Part shown: one piece after another, positions 1 through 10,448 of the stretch
Numbering within the stretch: the first letter of the stretch is position 1
How the letters are laid out: each line of letters opens with the position of its first letter
Origin: Notamacropus eugenii
Taxonomy: Eukaryota; Chordata; Mammalia; Diprotodontia; Macropodidae
Reading direction: 5' to 3'
NCBI RefSeq assembly: GCF_028372415.1
Contig: NC_092873.1
Span: 351,271,890 to 351,335,889, forward strand
DNA length: 64,000 nt
Program-made: the position numbers and the translations under genes
Notes under the pieces: generated by a model
The model's input: only the letters and a program-made list of their open reading frames with translations
Told to the model about the DNA's origin: nothing
The model's database searches: none

Positions 1-640
1 CTGACCCCTTCCCTTGACTTTGGATCTTCCTTATGTCTGCTCTGTCTGAAATCTCTCCAGGCTCTGTCCCTAATGGGAATCAGAGCCAGTCACTCAGGTA
101 CCCATTCCTCACCCTCACCCTTGTCTCAGACTCAGGATGCTCCAGCCAGGAGCAGCTGGTGAAAGGAGCCAGATCTCTTTCTCCCCCTTTCCTTTGTCCA
201 CAGTGAATAGGGTGGGATCTGATTTCTCTGATGATTCCCCCCCTTCCAAATACAGCTCAGGGGCTCTACTCCAGTCCTCTGTCTCAGCTCAGGGCCTCTC
301 TGGGGGACTCAGACAAAGAAGCTGTCTCTGATTATGGGGTGGGAAGCAGGCTCCTGCCCTTTGATCTATTCCTCCAACACCAGGGGCCAGGGTTAAGGGG
401 GAAAGTCCTTGGGGACATGCCATCTGGGGACAAAGGGCTGGGAGATAAGATCAGCTAATAGGAAGGAGTGGGGGACATCTGGGGACATTAAAGGGGACAC
501 CGACTGTGACTACCCCCTCTTTTTTCTAGTCGCACCTCTGACCCTTACTATTTCTTTTCATTTCCCCTCCATTCTCTTATCTTGATGACTTCTAGCCTTG
601 ACTATGCCTTGAAGGATCTCAAAGAACTAAATAGTGCTGG
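1..640. other. Intergenic, unique sequence
   Basis: Moderately GC-rich with several short ORFs. No recognised exon or repeat. Confidence 0.5.
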
Positions 641-1032
641 TCTTCCTACCCTCACTGAAGCATTTTGGGAGAGTCAAGGGGATGGATAATTGTGTTGATC
701 TCTGTACACTCACTCATGTCTTTGGCCTGGCATCTCAAACTCAACATACCCAAAACAGAATTCACTTCCCCTCCCCAAAAAGCCCTCCCCTCTTCCCAAT
801 TCCCCTTTTCTGTTGAGGGCATCTCCATCTTCTCAGTCCCCCAGACTCCAAATCCTGATGTTCTCCTTGACTCCTTACTCGCCATCACTCCTCAGATATA
901 TAGGGTCAGTTGTCAAATCCTGACATTTTTATCTTCTCCTCTATTCCACCCATCCCTTTCTCTGTTTACAAGACCACCTCCCTCAGTGAACATCCTTGTT
1001 GCCTCTTGACTCATCACTTCTCTTCCCTGCTG

Positions 1033-1262
1033 TTGAATCATTTCAGTCTTGTCTGACTTCATGATCCCATTTGAGGTTTTCTTGGCAGAGATACTGGAGT
1101 GGTTTACCATTTCCTTCTCCAGCTCATTTTATGGATGAGGAAACTGAGGCAAGCAGGGTTAAGTGACTTGCCCAGGGTCACACAGCTAGTACCATCTGAG
1201 GCTAGATCTGAACTCAGATCCTCTTGATTCCAGGCCCAGTGCTCTATCTACCTAGTGTCCCC
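1033..1262 (-). repeat. CORE-SINE type A inside the L2
   Basis: Antisense, nearly full: 'gatcccatttgaggttttct', 'gaaactgaggcaagcagggt', 'gacttgcccagggtcacaca', 'cagtgctctatctacctagt'. Confidence 0.95.
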
Positions 1263-1269
1263 ATGGGCA

Positions 1270-1455
1270 TTGGATTATGGGGTCCTAGATTTAGAGCTGG
1301 AAGAGGCTTTAGAAACTGTGCTATACAACCACCAATCGAGACAAACAATGTTGCCCAGGGCCACACAGCTAGTGTCTGAGGCCAGATTTGAACTCAGGAA
1401 GAGAAATTTTCTTGATTCCAAACAGCACTCTATACACTGGCACCACCTAGCTGCT
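1270..1455 (-). repeat. MIR-like SINE inside the L2
   Basis: 'tttagagctggaagaggctt', 'gcccagggccacacagctag', 'gaggccagatttgaactcag', 'accacctagctgctt'. Confidence 0.9.
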
Positions 1456-1990
1456 TCTTCTCCTCTTGCCTGGAACATTGCAATAGGCTTCTAATTAGTC
1501 TCTGTCTCAAGCCTCTCTCCAACCCAACCCATCCTCACTCGATTGCTTAAAGGATTTTCCTAAAGCACAGGTCGGACCATGTTACTTACTTACTCTATAA
1601 GGGCAAGTAACTCCCTATTGCCTCTAGTATTAACTCTAAACTTCCCCCAGCATTGAAAGCCTTTCACCCTCAGAACTTTTTGAGTCTTTCCAGTTTTCTC
1701 ACCTATTACTCACCTGCATACTCTCTGTGGTCCAGGCATATTAGTCATCTTGAAATTCTTAACATGGCGCTCTGCCTCTGCCTCTGTGCATTTTCTTTGA
1801 CTATTCACACCTAGAATGCTCTTTCTCTTTGCTCACCTCTGGGAATCCCTGCTTTCACTTATAGACTCAACTCAAGCTCCAATGTACACTGGAGGTCTTT
1901 TTTTTGTCCCACCAACTCCTAGGGCCTCCCCTCTCCTCCAGACATTATCACCCTTTTGCTTAGGATGTGGCCTTATAGAGACCTCTCTGA

Positions 1991-2073
1991 AGTGTCCTAA
2001 AAACCTTAGTGAAGTTTTGAGTTTTAATAACTTAAGTAATGGCTTTAAATGGCACTAAGACTTTTGGGACACT
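1991..2073. mobile_element. Mariner-like MITE, 83 bp, inside the L2
   Basis: Terminal inverted repeats: left begins AGTGTCC, right ends GGACACT, and the first 27 bp of each arm match at about 21 positions. Size and layout resemble human MADE1. No TA duplication is obvious. Confidence 0.65.
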
Positions 2074-2354
2074 TTATTTACTTTGTTAGAGGACAGGCAT
2101 TTTTTTTGTTTTTGTTTTTGAAGATTCAAGGCTTAGCACAATGTCTAACACATAGTCGACACTTAACAAATGTTTGATGGTCATTTCATAGCTAGGGCAT
2201 TTCTCCCAGAGGCTTCCAGAGGGAAGTGGCAGATCTGAGTGAAAGGGAAGGAATGTTTCCTCTCTCTTCTTTCCCTTCACTTCCTTTGATTCTTTACTTG
2301 CTTAGTGTCCTCTTGGTCTCAGTCCCTATAACTTCTCCCCTATGACTACTTTGT

Positions 2355-2450
2355 AATTACAAAAGCTAATATTTATAAAGTGATTTTTGTACCTTTCCAC
2401 ATAATCCTCATCCTCAGCATCCCTGTGAGGTTCCTAATTAAATATTATTA
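2355..2450 (-). repeat. MIR-like SINE 3'-end remnant
   Basis: 'aaagctaatatttataaagt' and 'cctgtgaggttcctaatta' look like the antisense type B tail. Confidence 0.5.
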
Positions 2451-2454
2451 TATA

Positions 2455-2712
2455 GACATCTAGATGGTACAGTAGATGAGAACAGTGGGTCAGGGATCAG
2501 GAAGACCTGAGTTCAAATCTGGATTCAGATACTTACTAACTGTGTGACCCTGGTCAAGTCACTTAACCTCAGTTTCCTCAATTGTAAAATGGGGATACTA
2601 ATAGCACCTTCTTCTCAGAGTTGTTGTGATGATTGGATGAGAAAGTAATTTTAAAGTGCTTAGCATTGTGCCTGGCATAGAGCAAACACTGTATATGTCT
2701 TTATTCTCTTCC
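2455..2712 (+). repeat. CORE-SINE type B
   Basis: 'gacatctagatggtacagta', 'gaagacctgagttcaaatct', 'gtcaagtcacttaacctcag', 'gcctggcatagagcaaacac'. Confidence 0.92.
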
Positions 2713-2721
2713 TTTTCCCCG

Positions 2722-2845
2722 CCCTATTATCCCCATTGTATAGATTACTAAACTGAGGTCAGAGATGTCAAGTAATTTGACCAAGGTCAATTAGCAAGTA
2801 GGACTTAAACCTGAATCTTCTGACTTGCTCTTTCCACAATACCCC
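2722..2845 (-). repeat. MIR-like SINE
   Basis: 'ttatccccattgtatagatt', 'tcaagtaatttgaccaaggt', 'ttaaacctgaatcttctgac'. Confidence 0.8.
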
Positions 2846-2924
2846 AGCTGGCTCTCGACTCTACAGCTGCCGTTACCTCTCTCAGGCTTTTCCTCCCTCT
2901 ACCTTCTTTCTGTTAGTTTCTCTT

Positions 2925-3470
2925 CCACTGTGTGTCTCTGCCTTTTCTCAAACCTAGGGTTACTTTCTCCTTCAGTTTCTTTTCTATGCTCCTCTTCTTT
3001 CTGTCTCTGTCTTCCTCTCTTCCACTCCATGACTGCTCTGCTACTCTATCTCTGTTTTCTGTTACTCTTCTCTTTCTTTTTCCATTTCTCTGTCTTCCTG
3101 TTCCTCTGTCTCTCTCTGTGTCTCTTTGTGTCTCTGCCTATCTCTGTCTGTCTATCTCTGTCTTTGTGTGTATATATGTATGTGCATATTTGTGTCTCTG
3201 TCTCTCTCTGCGTCTCTTTGAGTCTCTGGCTCTCGGCCTGTCTCTGTCTTTCTCCATCTCTGTCTTCATGTGTGTGTGTCTGCCTCTTTGTCCGTTTGTC
3301 TGTCTGTCTCTCTACCTGTCTTTTTCTCCACCTCTATCTTTATGTGCATGTATGTGTATGTATGTTTGTGTCTCTGTCTCTCTGTTTGTCTCTCTGCCTA
3401 CTCTGTCTGTCTCTCTACCTGTCTCTGTCTTCGTGTGTGTGTGTGCGTGCGTGTGTGTGTGTCTTCTTCA
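2925..3470 (+). repeat. Pyrimidine-rich (CTGT/CTCT)n with GT tail, low-complexity
   Basis: About 550 bp of TCTCTGTC-type repeats ending in GT runs (3437-3460). The 231-codon frame here is low-complexity (Leu/Ser/Cys/Val) and not a gene. Confidence 0.95.
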
Positions 3471-3654
3471 AGAGACGTCTCTATCTCTTTTTCCTTTCAG
3501 CCCCTGCTAGACCCTGGTAAATGATCTTCAAGATAGCTGAGTTTCCCTGCTCTATCAGAGTATTTCCTAGAAAACCCCTGGCATATCAGACTGCCCCCTC
3601 CCCTCTGGAATCTGTAACTTTCCCTTTGGGAAAGCTTCACAAGAAAATATGGCC

Positions 3655-3742
3655 TCTGGGCCTCACTTTCCACATCTGTAACATGAAGGTTGGGCTGGAT
3701 AGTTCCTAAGAACCTTTCTAGTCTGTGGGTCTATGACACTGA
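3655..3742 (+). repeat. MIR-like SINE 3' remnant
   Basis: 'cctcactttccacatctgta' and 'ggttgggctggatagttcct'. Confidence 0.6.
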
Positions 3743-3744
3743 GA

Positions 3745-4043
3745 TCTCAGCCCCGAGGAGCCTAGCCTTCCTCTTGTTTCCTTATAATAGTCTTTTTCTC
3801 TCTCCTTGCTTTCTTGTTTCCTATAATCTGATTCCCTTTCCCCCTTTCCCTCTCCATTATTTCAGTCTCCATACCGCTCTTCTCACCTTTTTCTCACTTC
3901 TCTTTCCTTTCCAACTCTTTTCTCCTTCCTCCTCCAGCTCTACATGCTTTCTCTTCTCATTTGACCTTTTGGGACACATCCCCCACCCCCCCCCCCACTA
4001 CTGGCCTTGGAGGGAGAAGAAGCCATATAGCTTTTGGAAAGGA
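3745..4043. other. Intergenic, pyrimidine-rich unique sequence
   Basis: CT-rich with a C10 run near 3987. No feature recognised. Confidence 0.5.
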
Positions 4044-4117
4044 TGTATGTGTGTGCGTGTGTGTGCGTGTGTGTGTATGTGTGTGCGTGTGTGTGTGTGC
4101 GCGCGCACGTGTGTGCT
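4044..4117. repeat. (GT)n microsatellite
   Basis: GT repeat with GC and AT interruptions. Confidence 0.95.
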
Positions 4118-4720
4118 TTGGGGGGGAGAGTTTGTTGTAGAGTAATTGAAACCAGGGGCCTCCGGACAGACAGCGGACTACAGCTTTTCCTGGCCCAATT
4201 AGAGGGATTTTTTTAACCCAGGAAACAAATCCATATGGTCTGAGATCCGTTTCTCAGGCTCTTTACCCTCCTCAAGTCGTAAATGTCGAGGGCTTTTTAG
4301 CACCAGAGGATTGGGAAGGGGGATGGGGGCACCAAGCTTAAGTTTCTTTGCTGGAGTCAGACCCCAAATCTTGCCTCCGCACCAAGGTCCTGCCCATCCC
4401 CCACCTCATTCTTCATCCTCCTGGACTCCTAACTCTGGCCAGGCACGTGCCCTAGTCCATTCCTCAGGCTTTCCTTCCTTTGCTAAGGCTGCATGCAAGC
4501 CGCTCTTCTGGTAGATATATTTTCTCTGAAGCTTGCCCCTCCTGCTTTTTCCCTCTCTCATCCACACTCCTCCCCTCCCAAAAGCCCACCTTCAGTCCTC
4601 ACTACTACCTCCTTATCTCTTCCCCATTTGCTGGGCACCAAGGACCACAGACAGCCCTGCCTAGCTGAAGACTCTGCCCTCATCTCTCTGTCTCCATTGT
4701 CCGCATATGAAGCTTTGGCA
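4118..4720. other. Intergenic, unique sequence
   Basis: Nothing recognised. Confidence 0.5.
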
Positions 4721-4724
4721 CCTA

Positions 4725-4972
4725 AGCAGTATGAGAGATTGAGCACCTGACTAGAAACCAGGAAGTCCTGAGATTGAATCCTGCCTTAGATACTACTACC
4801 TATGTGACCCTGGATAAGTCATTCAATCTCTCTCAGCCTTGGTTTCCAGATCTGGAAAATGGGAATAATAGTAGCACCTCCTTATAGGGATGTTGTGAGG
4901 ATAAAATGAGATAATCTATGTAAATATTTTGTTAACCTTAAAACACCATATAAATTCAAGCTGTTAATTCTT
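4725..4972 (+). repeat. CORE-SINE type B
   Basis: 'gagattgaatcctgccttag', 'tgtgaccctggataagtcat', 'gttgtgaggataaaatgaga'. Confidence 0.9.
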
Positions 4973-5299
4973 AGCAAACAGTTGAGATCCCTTTCAGTAG
5001 TGACTTCTTGGGTTATCCATTCCAAGTAACAGGAAGTAGTTAGGGTGGAACTAAGGCTCCTCCCTGACAGTGAGATACCTCAAAACAGCCACAAGAAGTC
5101 TGGGGGTGGGGGCAGCACTGTATCTTTCTCTGTCTAGGGGTCTTTTGTGATATGATATGGCAGGAACCACTTCAGACCGCAAGCCAAGAGACTAGTGTTC
5201 AAATTCTATCCTCTACTTACTAACCTAGAAAGGTTATCACAAGCCTACTGTGACCATGGAAGATGAAAAGAGGAATAAAAAGGCTTTGAAGAGAGAGAA

Positions 5300-5510
5300 C
5301 GTGATGTAGAGGGTATGACCTTGGATCAGTAGTCAAAGAATTTGGGTTCAGATCCTACGAACTCACTGACCAGTGTGATCCTGGCCAATGACTCAAAAAG
5401 AGTTTCAATTTCCTCATCTACTAACTCTTCCAACTCAGGCAGGGTTGGGGAGGGTTGGACCTGGAGACCTCTAAGTTCCCTCCAAGTTACAAACTTATTA
5501 TCCTCTGAAA
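5300..5510 (+). repeat. MIR-like SINE
   Basis: 'gaatttgggttcagatccta', 'gtttcaatttcctcatctac', 'gacctctaagttccctccaa'. A second degraded copy may precede it at 5155-5245. Confidence 0.75.
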
Positions 5511-5557
5511 TTAAGAGAACTCTTGCCAACTGCTGAGTTTCTCATATGCCAGGGATA

Positions 5558-5632
5558 ATAATAACAGCTCACATTTATAGAGCACTTTGAGTTTTGCAAA
5601 GTGCTTGACATATGTGATCTTATTGATTTCAT
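5558..5632 (-). repeat. CORE-SINE type B tail, antisense fragment
   Basis: 'taacagctcacatttataga', then 'gttttgcaaagtgcttgaca'. Confidence 0.7.
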
Positions 5633-5775
5633 CTGATAGTCTGGAAGTCTTTCCCATGGCATCAGGCCCTTCCAGGCTAGGAAACAAATGAACAGACTTG
5701 GGGAGGTTTGTCTTCCAGACAAATGGCATTTTTTTCTCCCAGAGCCTGGAGACTGTATTAAAAAGCAATGAATAG

Positions 5776-5929
5776 GGGAAGCTAGGTGGCACCATGGAAA
5801 GAGTACCAGCCTTTGAGGACTTCAGTTCCAATCTGTCCTCACACACTTGATCCTGTGTGACCCTGGGCGAGTCACTTAACTCCAACTGTCTTGCAAAAAA
5901 AAAAAAAAAAAAAGAAAAAATAAGAAAGG
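5776..5929 (+). repeat. CORE-SINE type P with target-site duplication
   Basis: 'gaagctaggtggcaccatgg' to 'gagtcacttaactccaactg' and a poly(A) tail. Flanked by 'aaagcaatgaatag' (5762-5775) and 'aaagcaattaatag' (5930-5943), a 14-bp duplication with one change. Confidence 0.93.
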
Positions 5930-5944
5930 AAAGCAATTAATAGC

Positions 5945-6110
5945 CCTGGAAAGCTGAATTTGGAATCAAAAGATCTGAGTTTGAACCAGGCATCTATTAC
6001 TTACAATCTATAACCCTAGGTAAGTCTCTTCTCCTGTCCAGGTCTCAGTTTCTCCACCTGTAAAAAGAGAGGTGTTCTTTTAAGGTCCCCTGTATTTTCA
6101 ACTTCTTTCA
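5945..6110 (+). repeat. MIR-like SINE
   Basis: 'tttggaatcaaaagatctga', 'ctcagtttctccacctgtaa'. Confidence 0.75.
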
Positions 6111-6344
6111 TTTATAATTTCTTGATTCTCTGAACCTGGGCCTCTGTGGGAAAAGAGCATCATGACTTAATCACTCAGATGAGGAGGAGTCTCTAGTATC
6201 CACAGCTGACCCCCACCTCTCCCCTTTTGACTTCTCCAGTCTCTCCTGAGTCTCAAAGGCGCTCTTTCTCTGGATGCAGAATTTGGTGTTCTATTACTGC
6301 CACAGCAATACCACACCTGCCCGCTAGGGGGCCCTTTCATAGCA

Positions 6345-6515
6345 TCTGATTATTTATTTATAGCAGGAAGGGACCACCTAATCTAACCCCCTGATTTTAC
6401 AAATGAGGAAACAGACTCAGAGACATTATGATGAGTTCATGTAGGTAATATATGGCAGGGCTGGGATTTGAACTCTGATCCTCTGAGTCTTCTGATTCCA
6501 AATTCAACACTTTTG
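6345..6515 (-). repeat. MIR-like SINE
   Basis: 'caggaagggaccacctaatc', 'acaaatgaggaaacagactc', 'gggatttgaactctgatcct'. Confidence 0.85.
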
Positions 6516-6784
6516 GTTAAGACAAGAATGAGGTTTGCAAAAGAAATTTTTCCTGACAAGCTAAGAGAAAACAAAAGAAAAACCACAAAAATGTAGCAGG
6601 GATGCATTTTCCAAGAACAGATTTAGAATCCAAACTTGATTATTTGGGTTGGATTGAGTTTTTATAATTTGCAAAATCTCTTACATTTTTCTTGGTTGAC
6701 AAAGATCATGTCTACTGTCAGCTGGATAGAACACTCCAGTTGGGAGGGAGGATTTTTCCCTCTTTACGTCTCTCTCCCCCGCAA

Positions 6785-6868
6785 TTACAAAGAACTTTTC
6801 ACAGTCATGCCTATTGAAATCCTGCCTATCTTTCAAGGGCTGGTTCAGATGTCACCACCTCTGCGAAG
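6785..6868 (+). repeat. L2-like LINE fragment
   Basis: 'caagggctggttcagatgtc' with upstream 'cctgcctatctt' matches the L2 3' region. Confidence 0.5.
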
Positions 6869-6871
6869 CAG

Positions 6872-7048
6872 TACAGTGTGATGTGGTGGAAAGAACACTG
6901 GATATGAAATCCAAAGCCTTGAGTTCAAAACTGCCTTTAGCACTAAATAGTTATATCATCTTTCCTTCTCTTGGCCTCAGTTTCTTCATGTATGAATGAC
7001 AGAGTTGGATTAGATGACCTCAAAGGCTCCTTGCGGCTCTGATTTTCA
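6872..7048 (+). repeat. MIR-like SINE
   Basis: 'agtgtgatgtggtggaaaga', 'ggcctcagtttcttcatgta', 'ggattagatgacctcaaagg'. Confidence 0.9.
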
Positions 7049-7212
7049 CCCCTCTCCCCATAAATAATCTATATTTGTCTAGAGCTTCAATGAACCTGAA
7101 ATGCTAGCTGTTATTATTCCTGTGATCCAAGAGCTTCTACATCACTTATTGACTGGTACCTCCCTTTTAATTAACTTCTTTTTCAAATCTATAAATTCTT
7201 CTCAACTCCTAC

Positions 7213-7475
7213 AGTTGGGCATAGTAGTGGATAAAATGCTAGAGTTGGGGTCAGGAAAAACGAGTTCTAATCCTGTCTCAGACATTATTAACTATGTGGG
7301 CATAGACAAATCACTTAACCTCCCTCAGCCTCTGTTTCCTCATCTGTAAAATGGGGATAATAATGGCACTTATCTCCCCAGGGCTGTTGTGAGGATCAAA
7401 TAAGAAAATATTTATAAAGTCCTTTGAAAAACTTAAAGCTTTAATATATTTAGCATATAAATGCTAGATATTACT
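7213..7475 (+). repeat. CORE-SINE type B leading into a trinucleotide repeat
   Basis: 'tttcctcatctgtaaaatgg', 'gggctgttgtgaggatcaaa', 'ttagcatataaatgctagat'. The tail runs straight into the (CTA)n tract. Confidence 0.92.
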
Positions 7476-7480
7476 CTTAC

Positions 7481-7664
7481 CATGACCACAACCACCACCA
7501 CTTTTGCTACTGCTACTTCAACTATTTCTATGGTTGCTACTACTTCTACTACTACTATTTCTACCATCACCACTACTTCTACTACTATTACTGTTACTAT
7601 TTCTACTACTACTACTACTTTTACTATTACCACTACTTCTACCATTACTTCTATTTCTATTATT
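7481..7664 (+). repeat. (ACT)n-type trinucleotide microsatellite
   Basis: Imperfect ACT/ACC/ATT triplets, about 180 bp, grown from the SINE tail. Confidence 0.95.
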
Positions 7665-7669
7665 TTTTA

Positions 7670-8170
7670 CTTTTAAATTTAGAAATTTATTCTATTTACT
7701 CCACAAGGTTTATATAGCTTTATTTAAAAAAAAAAAAGACTAAAAAGCCAACAGAAAACAAAATAAAATAAAATGGCAAAAACATGACAACATCCAAAAC
7801 TGAAATCCTCCCACTTTTCAAAAGCCGGAGCTCTTAAAGTTCAGTATCCCAACCGGAAGAACCCTAACAAAACGTGAATTATGAATGGGACAGTGATGTC
7901 AGTTCATAAACAGAATTTTATGTAACTGAAGGAACCTTTCTGAGACATAGCTGTCCTTACAAGCAGATGGAGGGGTGGTTTGAGGGAGAACAAGACAGGA
8001 AAAAATGAAATTCCACTGTTCCAAATCAATTAGTTATATCAACATAAGCCCACAGTGTCCTGGCAAAGAGTGTGAGTTCATTTTCTGGATCATCTTAAGA
8101 GCTCAAATCTTGATTCACTTCAGCAGAGAGGACAGCAACAGGAAAGCGTGGTGTTAAAAATGCTTGTGTT
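7670..8170. other. Intergenic, unrecognised sequence
   Basis: A-rich patch at 7725-7775. No gene or named repeat. Confidence 0.5.
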
Positions 8171-8174
8171 GACT

Positions 8175-8346
8175 TCTATTTCTATTTATTATTTCTATTT
8201 CTATTACTACTACTACTACTACTTTTACTATTAGCACCACTACTACTACTTTTACTATTACTACTGGTTCTTCTACTACTACTACTATCACTACCACTAC
8301 CACTACCACTACTTCTATTACTACTGCTGCTGCTATTACTACTACC
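8175..8346 (+). repeat. (CTA)n-type trinucleotide microsatellite
   Basis: Starts as 'tctatttctatttatt', then ACT/ACC triplets, and is followed by an antisense SINE remnant (8350-8415). Confidence 0.95.
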
Positions 8347-8439
8347 ACCCTATATTAATATTATATATTATTCCCATTTTATAAATGAAATAACCTAGAT
8401 TGGGAGAGACTTGCCCATAATGACCATACAGGAGACGCA

Positions 8440-8950
8440 AAGACAAAAGCAAAGCAATTCCTGCATTGGGAGGTGGCAGTGAATACATCTATACAGATAA
8501 ATATGAAGTAATTTGAGAAGAGAGAGAACATAACCAGGAGCAGTCAGGAAGGGCTTTATATGGGGTAGTTAAGCTACTAAAGCTCAAAACTGTACTAAGA
8601 CTTTCTGAGCACCCTGTGGTGGGTGGTGGCAGTTGAGGTGAGAAAGAAGGTCCTTGATTACTTGTGAAGAAACCCAGAGGAGCGAGACCCCCAGCTGCAA
8701 TATGGGGTATATCAAGGGTAGTAATATGAAATGTCTTGAAAGGTAGATTGAAACCAGATTACGGAGAGCTTTAAATGCTGATCTGAGAAGGTTTTATTTT
8801 ATCTGAGGGGAAATAACAAGCTCTTGAAGCTTTTTTACAAAGGGGAATGGGAATGACATGATCAGACCTAAGCTGGAAGCTGTGGGAAGGATACATTGTA
8901 GAGAGGAGAACTGGGGGACAGTGAGGTCATTGAGGGGCTTTTACGTAATC
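8440..8950 (+). repeat. Ancient dispersed repeat, left part, split by L1
   Basis: 'caggaagggctttatatggg', then 'ggagagctttaaatgctgat' and 'gaatgacatgatcagaccta'. The matching right part resumes at 10449. Same family as 31680-31883 and 34850-35280; family not named. Confidence 0.7.
8559..8616. mobile_element. Possible degraded mariner-like MITE
   Basis: 'aaactgtactaagactttct' and 'gagcaccct' resemble the right arm of the elements at 1991 and 63842. The left arm is weak. Confidence 0.35.
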
Positions 8951-9329
8951 AAACAAGGGATGGAGGCAATTGCAAAAGATAAAATAAAATATTTTTGATT
9001 ACAGGAAACTGAAAAAACTGCTGAACAAACAAAATTAAAGCACCTAAGATAAAAAGGGAAGCCATTTGAATAGGGAAAAAAATTTTGTATCAACTTTCTC
9101 TGATAAGGATTTGGTAATTTGCATATGTATATACATATACATAGATATTCCATTCTCCAATAGAAAAGTGGTCAAAGGAAATGAACCATTCTCAGAAGAA
9201 TTGCAAACTATTAACTACTACATGAAAGAACACTTCAAATCATTAGTAAGACAACTACAAATCAAAACACTCCGGTTTTCACCTACTACACAGCAAATTG
9301 GCAAAGATAACAAAAGATGAGGATAATGG

Positions 9330-9562
9330 ATAGATTTATATAGTTTTCAAAGAATTTTACAAATATTATCTCATTTTATCCTCACCACCACCCTGGGAAG
9401 TAGATGCCGTTATTATCCTCACTTTATAGCAGAAGAAATTGAGGTGAGAAAGTTGTTTGCCCAGGGTCACATAGCTGGTAAATTTCTGAGGCTAGATTTG
9501 AACTCAGATCTTCCTGACTCCAGGTACAGTACTCTGGACACTGTGCCACCTAGACACCTAGT
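9330..9562 (-). repeat. CORE-SINE type B inside the L1
   Basis: 'ttttacaaatattatctcat', 'tgcccagggtcacatagctg', 'gctagatttgaactcagatc', 'ggacactgtgccacctagac'. Confidence 0.93.
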
Positions 9563-9835
9563 CAGTTTTGGAGGGGTTGAGAGAGGATAGGCTTCCTAGT
9601 TCATTGGTGGTGGAAATGTGAATCAATAGGACAGTTTTGGAAAACAATTTGGAGTCATGCAAATAGAGTGACTAAAATGTCCATACCCTTTGATCCTTAA
9701 AGTCAAAGGTCTAGATTTATAATAGGTTTATCTACTATTAGGACTTATGCTCCAAGGGGGCCATTGATAAGAAGAAGGGCCCCAAAATTGTTTTTACATG
9801 TAACTAGGGGAAAATTAAATACTAAATAAATACTA

Positions 9836-9894
9836 GAAGGAGGAGGAGGAAGAAAAGGAGGTAGAGGAAGAGGAGGAGGAGGAGAAGAAGAAAA
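9836..9894 (+). repeat. (GGA)n microsatellite inside the L1
   Basis: GGA/GAA triplets, about 58 bp, between L1 segments. Confidence 0.9.
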
Positions 9895-10448
9895 GCCCCA
9901 TTTACGCTAAAATATTTGTGGCAACATTTTGGGGGGGTAACAAAATTGGAAACTAAGTAGATACTCATCAATTGGGGAATGGCTATATAAACTGTGGTAT
10001 ATAAACACAGGGAAATATTACTGGACTATGAGAAATGATGGATATGATGATTACAGAGAAGTATCAGGAGACCTACATGAACTGATGCAAAGTGAAGTAA
10101 GCCAAACCAAGAAACAATATACACAATGACTACAACAATGGAAATGGAAATAATAATGAGCAGAAAACATTGAAAATGAATGTAGCGCGATTACAGCCAA
10201 CAAGTACATTTCTACTCCTTTGCAGAAGTGGGAGATTCAGAGGTGTGGATCAGTGTATATATTTTCAGACTTTTTTGATACATTGATCAGATTTGCTGAT
10301 TTTTTCCTCTTTCTTTTCCTTAAAAACATTATTTGTTACATGGGATAGATCTCTGGGAGGAATATGGAGGAGGAATAATGGGAAAAATTCTAGTGATGTA
10401 AAAAACCAAAAGATCTCAATAAGAATTTATTAAAGAAACAACAAAAAG

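Larger units (their letters stand above)
690..2190 (+). mobile_element. L2-type LINE 3' region, with nested SINEs and a MITE
   Basis: Segments 690-1030, 1456-1990 and 2074-2190 join into one L2-like element in sense orientation. The first carries 'tcaaactcaacatacccaaa', the second 'ttcctaaagcacaggtcgga' and 'ctagaatgctctttctcttt', the third the terminal 'acacatagtcgacacttaac'. The joined region is the 3' end of the LINE, with disrupted frames. Confidence 0.75.
8960..10447 (+). mobile_element. L1 LINE 3' part, 5'-truncated, with nested SINE and (GGA)n
   Basis: 9060-9320 resembles the C-terminal part of L1 ORF2 and 9575-10440 the 3' region ('gagaaatgatggatatgatg', 'atgaactgatgcaaagtgaa'). Stops and frameshifts throughout; dead copy. 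It splits an older repeat. Confidence 0.75.

Noticed and set aside
2825..3520. 231-codon open frame, Leu/Ser/Cys/Val-rich
   Set aside because: It lies in a CTGT/CTCT/GT simple repeat. All three plus frames are open there, as expected for low-complexity DNA.
7433..7743. Thr-, Leu- or Val-rich frames resembling repeat proteins
   Set aside because: They are the frames of a trinucleotide microsatellite.
9066..9320. 84-codon frame similar to the L1 ORF2 C-terminus
   Set aside because: It is part of a truncated, interrupted L1; described as a mobile-element remnant, not a gene.
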